From Thermaceae bacterium (GTDB taxonomy: Bacteria > Deinococcota > Deinococci > Deinococcales > Marinithermaceae): a DNA stretch of 10,516 nucleotides. The stretch covers positions 1 to 10,516 of the forward strand of contig WFXV01000164.1 in NCBI GenBank assembly GCA_015490435.1, read 5' to 3'. Below the pieces are notes generated by a model. That model ran no database searches, was not told the DNA's origin, and saw only the letters and a program-made list of their open reading frames with translations. Shown here piece after piece: positions 5,286 to 10,516 of the stretch (positions are counted from its first letter, which is position 1; every line of letters begins with the position of its first letter). A program made the translations under genes and the position numbers.

Positions 5286-5860
5286 GGGCCTTCGCTCACC
5301 CCCCAAGCATACACGTGGCCGCGTGGCGGGCTTTCCGCCGCGAGGTCGGCGCGGGCCAGCCATGCCCGGCGCTTCCCAAAGTCTAGGCTATACCCCGCGG
5401 GGCCAAAGGTTATTTTCCGGGCGTCGGGGTAGCGGCGGGCGAGGGCGAGGGCCTTTTTGAGCGCGGTGTCGGGGCCCTCGAGCACCCGCGGGGCGCGGGC
5501 GTGGAGCAGGGGGTGCCCCCCGGCGTCGATCACCACCCCGTCGGGGCGGGTTCCGGGAAAGCCCAGGGGCCCTCGCCAGAACGCGAAGGGGCGGCGCTCC
5601 CGTACCTCGATCCGGACCACCCCCAGCGCCGGCCGGGTGAGCCGGACCTCGGCCACCCGGGGGTGGGCGGCCACCCGGCTGGCGGCGGCGAGGGGAGCGT
5701 AGAGCCAGGGGCCCCCGGCGTAGAGCCCGGCGAGCCGGGCGATCGCCTCCGGGGGAAGGCTTTGGCCGCCCGCCACCTCCACCCGGCGGATGGGGAGGGC
5801 GAGCCAGCTCAAAAGGAAGAGCGTGCCCAGGAGCAATAGGACGAGGAGCGCCCGGGTCAC
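5282..5860 (-). CDS. ftsQ: Divisome protein FtsQ/DivIB
   Basis: A 192-residue single-pass (bitopic) membrane protein of the divisome, with a short cytoplasmic start and most of the chain outside the membrane. The transmembrane helix covers residues 4-21 (LLVLLLLGTLFLLSWLA). A POTRA domain follows (about 23-91; RRVEVAGGQSLPPEAI and VVRIEVRERRPFAFW), then the FtsQ beta domain with GVVIDAGGHPLLH (108-120). It links FtsA to the FtsL/FtsB and FtsW/FtsI septal synthase. At 192 residues it is shorter than most FtsQ (often 200-280). I chose the GTG at 5860 because the hydrophobic helix starts at once and GTGA overlaps the murB stop, with GAGGTGG 4 nt upstream. The longer frame to 5935 lies inside murB. 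Identification rests on domains, hydrophobic profile and position. Confidence 0.9.
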   Translation of the reverse strand: MTRALLVLLLLGTLFLLSWLALPIRRVEVAGGQSLPPEAIARLAGLYAGGPWLYAPLAAASRVAAHPRVAEVRLTRPALGVVRIEVRERRPFAFWRGPLGFPGTRPDGVVIDAGGHPLLHARAPRVLEGPDTALKKALALARRYPDARKITFGPAGYSLDFGKRRAWLARADLAAESPPRGHVYAWGVSEGP

Positions 5861-6666
5861 GGCTCCACCTCGCCCCAGATCTCCCACTCCAGCTCCAAGT
5901 TGAGCGCGTTTTGCACCCGTTTCACCAGTTCCCATACCTCGCGCGCGGTGGCTCCCCCCAAGTTTACGACGAAGTTGGCGTGCTCGGGGCTGATCATGGC
6001 CCGACCGACTTGGAGCCCCTTGAACCCGGCCTGGTCGATGAGCCGTCCGGCGGCGTCGCCGGGAGGGTTTTTGAAGGCGCAGCCGGCGCTCTTACGCTTG
6101 GGCTGGCGCTTCCTCGCGGCGTCGACCTCGGCCATGCGGGCCGCGATCGCCTCCCTGGGGGCTTTCTTGAGGTCGAAGCGAACCCGGGTGACGATCGCGC
6201 CCGGGGGCAGGGCGCTCCTTCTATAGCCGAGCCCGAGGGCCTCGGGGGGGAGGCGCTCGAGCTTGCCCCGGTGGTAGACCTCGACCTCGGCGAGGGCGTC
6301 CTTGATCTCGCCGAAGCGGGTGCCCGCGTTCATCCGCACCGCCCCGCCGACGCTGGCGGGGATTCCGAGCAGGGGCTCGAGCCCGCTAAGCCCTGCCCGC
6401 GCCGCCTCCTGCACCCAGAGCGGGAGCAGGCTGCCCGCCCCCACCCAGCCGGTGAGCTCCCCTTCGGCGAAGACGCCGCCCAGCTTGATCACCCGCTCCC
6501 GCACCCCCTGGTCGGAGACGAGCAGGTTGGAGCCGTTCCCCAGGACCCGGTAGGGGGCCTCGGTGGCGCGGAGGAGGTCGTCCTCGTTCTCCACGATCCA
6601 AAGCTCCGCCGGCCCCCCCACGCCGAGGGTGGTGTAGTCCTTGAGCAAAACCCGCTTTACCTCCAT
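5857..6666 (-). CDS. murB: UDP-N-acetylenolpyruvoylglucosamine reductase MurB
   Basis: A 269-residue FAD enzyme that reduces UDP-GlcNAc-enolpyruvate with NADPH to UDP-MurNAc, the second committed step of peptidoglycan synthesis. TTLGVGGPAEL (12-22), LGNGSNLLVSD (42-52) and GIPASVGGAVRMNAG (101-115) are the FAD-binding parts. GYRRSAL (147-153) and the C-terminal ELEWEIWGE carry the expected substrate Arg and the catalytic Glu (probably Glu262). The proton-donor site, usually Ser in a GSxFKNP-type motif, reads AGCAFKNP, with Cys196. Length fits the compact type II MurB without the extra loop of E. coli MurB. The ATG at 6666 has GGAGG upstream and overlaps murC by 10 nt. The 3' end overlaps ftsQ by 4 nt, with no ddl gene between. 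Confidence 0.96.
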   Translation of the reverse strand: MEVKRVLLKDYTTLGVGGPAELWIVENEDDLLRATEAPYRVLGNGSNLLVSDQGVRERVIKLGGVFAEGELTGWVGAGSLLPLWVQEAARAGLSGLEPLLGIPASVGGAVRMNAGTRFGEIKDALAEVEVYHRGKLERLPPEALGLGYRRSALPPGAIVTRVRFDLKKAPREAIAARMAEVDAARKRQPKRKSAGCAFKNPPGDAAGRLIDQAGFKGLQVGRAMISPEHANFVVNLGGATAREVWELVKRVQNALNLELEWEIWGEVEP

Positions 6667-8012
6667 GCCCGGGCCTCCTCCGCCAGGCGGCGGGCGAGCT
6701 TGCCCACGTCGCCGGCGCCCAGGGTGACGAGAAGGTCCCCCTCATTCAGGGTCTCGGCGAGGTAGCGAAACGCCTCCTCGCGCTCAAAAAACCGCGCGTT
6801 GGCCCCCAGCGAGCGCGCCCGCTCGGCGAGGGCGGCGCCGCTCACCCCCGGAATCGGCGGCTCGCCGGCAGGGTAGACCTCGAGCACGATCGCCTCGTCC
6901 GCCAGTTTCAGGGCCTCGGCGAAGCGGTCGAGGAAGCGGGCGGTGCGCAGGTAGCGGTGGGGCTGGAAGACCGCCCGTACCCGCCGCCCGAGCCCCCGGG
7001 CCGCCTCCAACGTGGCGGCGAGCTCGGTGGGGTGGTGAGCGTAGTCGTCGTAGATCAGGGCGCCCCGGTATTCCCCCACCGGCTCGAACCGCCGGCCGGT
7101 GCCGGAAAACGCGCCGAGGCCCCGGGCCACCGCCTCGAAGGGAAGCCCAAAGAGCAACCCCGCGGCGGCGGCGGCGAGGGCGTTTTTCACGTTGTGAAGA
7201 CCGGGAACCCGAAGCGCCACGGGACCCAGGGGCCTGCCCTCGAAGACCAGCGTGAAACGGGCGCCGGTAGGGGTGAGGACGAGCTCCTCGGCCCGCACCG
7301 CCCCGGCATCGAGGCCGAAGTCGAGCACCCGGGCGCCCTCCGGCCTCAAATCGGCGAGCCCCGGGTCCGCCGGCAGCACCACCGCCTTTGCTTCCCCGAG
7401 CCAGCAGGCCATGGCGGAAAAGAGCGCGGCCTCGCTCTCGTGGTAGGTGGGGCGGTTTGGGTCGCCGACGTGGTCGTCCTCCAGGTTGGTGAGCACCGCG
7501 AGCTCGACCCGGGCCTTGGGGAAGCGCCGGTCGGACTCGTCGATCTCGGCCACCATCGGGCCCTTCCCCGGGCGGAAGCCGCCGCGCCAGCCCGGGACCC
7601 GGGCCCCCACCAGGGCCATGGGGTCCTGGCCGGCGGCCTCGAGCACGTGGGCGAGCATCGCGGTGGTGGTGGTCTTGCCGTGGGTGCCGCTCACCCCGAG
7701 GCTCGGCCGCACCGCGAGCACCCGCGCCAGGGTCTCGATCCGCCGCTCCACCGGGATTCCCGCCCGGCGGGCGGCGACAACCTCGGGGTGGTCCTCGGGC
7801 ACCGCGTTCGAGATCACCAGCCGTTCGGCTCCGGCGAGGTGGGCGGGGTCGTGCCCCCGCCAGATCCGGACCCCCTCCCGGGCGAGCCTGTGGGAGGCGG
7901 GCCCGGGGGCGAGGTCGCAACCGGAGACCTCGGCCCCCAGCGCGCGTACCGCCTCGGCGAGGGCGTTCATGCCCACCCCCTCGATACCGACGAAGTGCAT
8001 GCGGGTCTTCAT
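6657..8012 (-). CDS. murC: UDP-N-acetylmuramate--L-alanine ligase MurC
   Basis: A 451-residue cytoplasmic Mur ligase that adds L-Ala to UDP-MurNAc using ATP. The N-terminal UDP-binding domain has VGIEGVGMNALAEAV (8-22). The central ATPase domain has the P-loop GVSGTHGKTTTTAML (106-120), the EIDESD acid patch (156-161) and HNVKNALA (273-280). The C-terminal domain has YDDYAHHPTE (321-330) and FQPHRYLRTARF (349-360). These diagnose MurC rather than MurD, MurE or MurF. The ATG at 8012 forms an ATGA overlap with the murG stop and has GGAGG 4 nt upstream. A second in-frame ATG four codons on (8000) is a less likely start. The 3' end overlaps murB by 10 nt, the next enzyme in the same precursor pathway. 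Confidence 0.97.
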   Translation of the reverse strand: MKTRMHFVGIEGVGMNALAEAVRALGAEVSGCDLAPGPASHRLAREGVRIWRGHDPAHLAGAERLVISNAVPEDHPEVVAARRAGIPVERRIETLARVLAVRPSLGVSGTHGKTTTTAMLAHVLEAAGQDPMALVGARVPGWRGGFRPGKGPMVAEIDESDRRFPKARVELAVLTNLEDDHVGDPNRPTYHESEAALFSAMACWLGEAKAVVLPADPGLADLRPEGARVLDFGLDAGAVRAEELVLTPTGARFTLVFEGRPLGPVALRVPGLHNVKNALAAAAAGLLFGLPFEAVARGLGAFSGTGRRFEPVGEYRGALIYDDYAHHPTELAATLEAARGLGRRVRAVFQPHRYLRTARFLDRFAEALKLADEAIVLEVYPAGEPPIPGVSGAALAERARSLGANARFFEREEAFRYLAETLNEGDLLVTLGAGDVGKLARRLAEEARAWR

Positions 8013-9025
8013 CCTTCCTCCTCGAGGACGCGGGCGATCTTCAGGGCGCTTCCCGCGGGGTCGAAAGGGGCGAGGGCCCTTGCCATCTGCTCGCGGACCT
8101 CCGCACCAAGCATCCCCCGGAGCACCCCGGCGACCTTTTCGATGGCCGCTTCCTCCACCACCCGGGCGGCCCCGGCCTCGGCGTAGCGCCGGGCGTTCGC
8201 CCGCTGGTGATCCCCGGCGGCGTAGGGGTAGGGGACGAGCAGGAGCGGCACCCGGTGGAAGGCGGCCTCGGCCAGGGTCATCGCCCCCGCCCGGGTGATC
8301 GCGAGGTCGGCGGCCGACCAGGCGAGCGGGCCCTCGACGAACTCGACCACGTGGTAGCCCTCGCCGGGCGCCGCCACTTCGGCGAGGCGACCGCGCCCGG
8401 CGGCGTGGATCACCTGGACCTCGCGGAGAAAGGGGGCGAGCAGCCCGGGGAGCCTTTCGTTGAAGACCCGCGCCCCCTGGCTCCCGCCCATGACGAGCAG
8501 CGTGGTGCGGCCGGGGTCGAGCCCGAGCCGGGAGCGGGCCTCCTCCTTGGGGTAGCGGCGCTCCTCGATCGGCATCCCGACCACCTGCCCCCGGGCCCCG
8601 GGCACCGGCAGGTTCAGGAATACCTCCCGGGCGAGCGGCAAGAGCAAGCGGTTTGTAAGGCCGAAGCGGGCGTTTTGCTCGTGCAGGAAGAGCTTCGCCC
8701 CCAGCATCCGGGCGGCCAGGGCGAAGGGAAAGGCGGCGTAGCCTCCGGTGGCGAGCACCGCCTGGGGCTGGAGCCTTCGGGCGAGGGCGAGGGCGGCGAA
8801 AAGCCCCCGCGCTGCCCGGAGGAGCTCCCCGGGCCGGAGCGCGGTGCGGTCGAGCTTGCCGGCGGGGATCCGGTAAAAGGGCAGCCGCCCCGGTACCAGC
8901 CGGGCCTCGATCCCGTCCGAGCCCACGTAGAAGACCTCGTGTCCCCGGGAGGCCAGGAGCTCCCCCACCGCCAGGGCGGGGAAGACGTGCCCCCCGGTTC
9001 CGCCGCCGGTCACCGCGATCCTCAT
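8009..9025 (-). CDS. murG: Lipid II synthase MurG (GlcNAc transferase)
   Basis: A 338-residue peripheral membrane GT28 glycosyltransferase that transfers GlcNAc from UDP-GlcNAc to lipid I on the inner face of the membrane, giving lipid II. The N-terminal half has GGGTGGHVFPALAV (7-20), ATGGYAAFPFALAAR (92-106) and HEQNA (115-119). The C-terminal half has GGSQGARVFNE (180-190), TRAGAMTLAEAAF (244-256) and PYPYAAGDHQRANARRYAEAG (split as 265-274 and 275-285), the donor-sugar binding region. The length is a little below the usual 350-360. The ATG at 9025 overlaps the ftsW stop as ATGA, with GGAGG just upstream. The pairing with ftsW is functional: MurG makes the substrate that FtsW polymerises. 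Confidence 0.97.
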   Translation of the reverse strand: MRIAVTGGGTGGHVFPALAVGELLASRGHEVFYVGSDGIEARLVPGRLPFYRIPAGKLDRTALRPGELLRAARGLFAALALARRLQPQAVLATGGYAAFPFALAARMLGAKLFLHEQNARFGLTNRLLLPLAREVFLNLPVPGARGQVVGMPIEERRYPKEEARSRLGLDPGRTTLLVMGGSQGARVFNERLPGLLAPFLREVQVIHAAGRGRLAEVAAPGEGYHVVEFVEGPLAWSAADLAITRAGAMTLAEAAFHRVPLLLVPYPYAAGDHQRANARRYAEAGAARVVEEAAIEKVAGVLRGMLGAEVREQMARALAPFDPAGSALKIARVLEEEG

Positions 9026-10056
9026 TCCCCCTCCTTTGCCGGGGCCGGGTGCGTCTCCCGGGCGGCCCGGTGCAAGAGGCCAAAGGCGAGCCCGAAGGCG
9101 AGCGCGGCGCTCCCCCCGTAGCTCACGAGCGGGAGCGGGAGGCCGGTGGGCGGGAGCAGGCCGAGGACCACCGCCACGTGGAGGGTGGCGGCCACCACGA
9201 TCAGGGTGGTGACCCCGAGCGCCACCACGCTGGTCGCCCCCTCGGTCCGGGCGGCGATCTGGAGGCCGCGCCCGAGGACCAGGGTATAGGCGGCAAAGAG
9301 CAGGAGCACCCCCACCGCCCCAAGGGCGAAGGTGAGGGCGGCGAAGGCCATGTCGTTGTAGGCGTAGGGGACGTAGGGCATCGCCGCCCCCGGCCCCTGG
9401 CCGAAGAGGCCCCCGGCCAGGATCGCCTCCTTCGCCCGGGCGATCTGGTAGGCCGCGCCCCCCTCGTGCATGAACGCGCGGATGCGCTCGAGCACGTGCT
9501 GAAAACGGCTCAGGTAGAGCCCCTGGGTGGCCAGCGCCACGAAGCCCGTCGCCACCCCGATCGCCAGGATCCGCCTGAGGGGAACCCCCACCGCGAGGAA
9601 GAGCAGGAAGGCGATCAGGAGCAGAAAGAGCGCGCCGGCGAAGTCGGGCTCGAGGGCCACCGCCGCCACCCCCAGCCCGATCAGGGTGACGGGTCCGAAG
9701 ATCGGGTGGTCGGTCCCGTGGCGGGCGAGGTAGCGGGCGAGGTAGAGGATCAAAAAGAGCTTCGCGAACTCCGAGGGCTGGAGGCTGAAGCCGCCGAGGT
9801 TGATCCAGCGCCGGGCGCCGTTGATCTCCTCGCCCACGAAGAGGGTGAGGACGAGGAGCACCAGGGTGGCGAGGTAGAGCAAGAGCCCGCCCCGCACCCA
9901 GAGCGAAAGCGGGATCCGGGCCGCCACCAGGGTGGCGAAAAAGGCGAGGGCGAGCCTCAACAGGTGGCCGGGGAGGAGTTCCGGGGCGCTCACCGCCACC
10001 GCGTTCGCCCCCAGGGCGAAGAGCAGCACCTGGCTCAGGAGGAGGAGGGGGTCCAT
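9022..10056 (-). CDS. ftsW: Septal peptidoglycan polymerase FtsW (SEDS family)
   Basis: A 344-residue polytopic membrane protein of the SEDS family that polymerises lipid II at the septum together with a class B PBP. About ten hydrophobic segments are visible. Motifs are GARRWINLGGFSLQPSEFAK (80-99), ALEPDFAGALF (134-144), KEAILAGGLFGQGPG (209-223), and LLPPTGLPLPLVSYGGSAAL (300-319). Asp235 in PYAYNDMAFA sits where FtsW and RodA carry their catalytic Asp, but the residues around it differ from the usual HTDFIF. RodA is the alternative; position in the dcw cluster favours FtsW. The ATG at 10056 follows AGGAGGT by 3 nt and overlaps the end of murD by 22 nt. The 3' end overlaps murG. Confidence 0.95.
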   Translation of the reverse strand: MDPLLLLSQVLLFALGANAVAVSAPELLPGHLLRLALAFFATLVAARIPLSLWVRGGLLLYLATLVLLVLTLFVGEEINGARRWINLGGFSLQPSEFAKLFLILYLARYLARHGTDHPIFGPVTLIGLGVAAVALEPDFAGALFLLLIAFLLFLAVGVPLRRILAIGVATGFVALATQGLYLSRFQHVLERIRAFMHEGGAAYQIARAKEAILAGGLFGQGPGAAMPYVPYAYNDMAFAALTFALGAVGVLLLFAAYTLVLGRGLQIAARTEGATSVVALGVTTLIVVAATLHVAVVLGLLPPTGLPLPLVSYGGSAALAFGLAFGLLHRAARETHPAPAKEGE

Positions 10057-10516
10057 AGCACCTCCTCCACCGCCTCCCGGAAGGCGCGGGAGCGGGCCTG
10101 GTAGTTCGGGAACATGTCGAAGGAGGCCGCCATCGGCGCAAGCAGCACGCTGCCCTCCTCGATCCAGGCGAGGGCCTCGCTCACCGCCCGTACCAGCGCC
10201 GCCTTGCCCTTTTCCCGGATCACGACCACCGGCACCGCGTCGGCGAAGGGGCGGGCGAGCTTCTCGCCGTCCTTGCCGATGGCCAGGATGACCGCCACCT
10301 TGGCCTCGACGAGCGGGCGAAGCCTTTCCGGCTCGGCGCCCTTGTCGAGCCCGCCGAGGATCCAGGCGATCGGCGCCGGGGCCCGCTTGAGCGCGGCCTC
10401 GACCGCGAGCGTCCGGGTCGCGATCGAGTCGTCGATGAAGACGATCCGGCCCCAGCGGTGGAAGGCCTCGAAGCGCCCGGGGACGCCGGGGGCGTTTCGG
10501 GCGGCCTCGGCGTCCC
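10035..10516 (-). CDS. murD: UDP-N-acetylmuramoyl-L-alanine--D-glutamate ligase MurD (C-terminal part, start outside window)
   Basis: The last 159 codons are visible; the 5' part lies beyond the right edge. The product is the cytoplasmic Mur ligase that adds D-Glu to UDP-MurNAc-L-Ala. The visible part is the end of the ATPase domain and the whole C-terminal ligase domain. Its markers are FIDDSIAT (like the NDSKAT of other MurD), WILGGLDKGAEPERL (like the LGGxDKGAD motif) and LLAPMAASFDMFPNYQARSR (like LSPACASFDMFKNF). The DKG stretch separates MurD from MurC, MurE and MurF. Some usual residues differ: the LPHR before the C-terminal domain reads VPGR, and the final ERG reads ARS. The reading frame is open to the window edge, so the gene looks intact. 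It leads into ftsW with a 22-nt overlap. Confidence 0.93.
   Translation of the reverse strand, partial: DAEAARNAPGVPGRFEAFHRWGRIVFIDDSIATRTLAVEAALKRAPAPIAWILGGLDKGAEPERLRPLVEAKVAVILAIGKDGEKLARPFADAVPVVVIREKGKAALVRAVSEALAWIEEGSVLLAPMAASFDMFPNYQARSRAFREAVEEVLWTPSSS
10060..10068 (-). promoter_or_regulatory. Ribosome binding site of ftsW inside murD
   Basis: On the minus strand GGAGGAGGT ends 3 nt before the ftsW ATG and lies wholly inside the murD coding sequence. It supports the start at 10056 and therefore the 22-nt overlap. Confidence 0.75.

Noticed and set aside
5286..5363. Longer FtsA start adding 26 residues
   Set aside because: The extension is Arg/Pro-rich, lies inside ftsQ and has no family counterpart, while the ATG at 5285 gives a standard ATGA overlap.
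4077..5432. A 451-codon open frame on the plus strand opposite ftsA
   Set aside because: It lies wholly opposite ftsA and ftsQ, which have unmistakable motifs. The translation is a Gly/Pro/His/Asp-rich sequence typical of antisense frames in GC-rich DNA, with no recognisable domain.
5861..5935. Longer FtsQ start adding 25 residues
   Set aside because: The extension lies inside murB. The GTG at 5860 gives a GTGA overlap and places the membrane helix right after the start.
1354..6150. Repeated octamer GCGATCGC (1354, 2010, 5739, 6143) as a HIP1-like element
   Set aside because: Most copies are in coding sequence, where GCG-ATC-GC-type codon pairs are common in GC-rich genes. Spacing is irregular, and a few copies in 10 kb is not clearly more than composition predicts.
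6657..9083. An 808-codon open frame that would fuse a long Arg/Pro/Gly-rich part to MurC
   Set aside because: The upstream half is an out-of-frame reading of murG. MurC starts at 8012 with a good ribosome binding site and a normal N-terminus.
8009..10141. A 710-codon open frame that would fuse an Arg/Pro-rich part to MurG
   Set aside because: The extra part is an out-of-frame reading of ftsW. MurG starts normally at 9025 with an ATGA overlap.
1..10516. Mobile elements, CRISPR arrays, tRNA/rRNA genes or a defence island
   Set aside because: No transposase, direct-repeat array, tRNA-like cloverleaf or rRNA sequence was seen. Coding density and codon use are uniform and all genes are housekeeping types.

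Overview
The window is GC-rich (about 70 % by eye), and almost every base is coding. The two longest gaps between genes are 62 and 51 bases. Protein sequences throughout resemble what I remember of Thermus thermophilus proteins: the SlyD, the Ndx1-type Nudix hydrolase, the O-acetylserine sulfhydrylase, the compact MurB and FtsZ. With the GTG and TTG starts and the tight gene overlaps, this points to the family Thermaceae (phylum Deinococcota). I cannot name the genus from sequence alone.

The right three quarters (2989-10516), read on the minus strand, is the distal half of a division and cell wall (dcw) cluster. Its order in the direction of transcription is murD (3' part only), ftsW, murG, murC, murB, ftsQ, ftsA, ftsZ. 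MurD, MurC and MurB act on the cytoplasmic UDP-MurNAc precursor, MurG makes lipid II, FtsW polymerises it at the septum, and FtsQ, FtsA and FtsZ build the divisome. Six of the seven junctions overlap (22, 4, 4, 10, 4 and 4 nt). The seventh, ftsA-ftsZ, is 14 nt. This implies one mRNA with coupled translation. No ddl gene lies between murB and ftsQ. No promoter or terminator for this operon is visible.

A cysteine synthase-type PLP enzyme (2072-2992, plus strand) runs into the end of ftsZ. The two TAG stops share one palindromic CTAG. Its start faces that of slyD across a 62-bp region with overlapping candidate -10 boxes and a small inverted repeat.

The left part (1-2009, minus strand) holds slyD, a rho-independent terminator, and then an overlapping three-gene group: a DUF1028 protein, an Ndx1-type Nudix hydrolase and a gamma-class carbonic anhydrase cut by the window edge. 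The DUF1028 start codon lies 3 nt after the T-run of the slyD terminator, and the arm of that hairpin contains a plausible -10 box for a leaderless transcript.

Overall this is ordinary housekeeping DNA. I saw no mobile element, CRISPR array, RNA gene or new defence system. The points of interest are regulatory architecture (overlapping signals, convergent stops) and lineage-specific changes at conserved positions in the cysteine synthase, FtsW and MurB.
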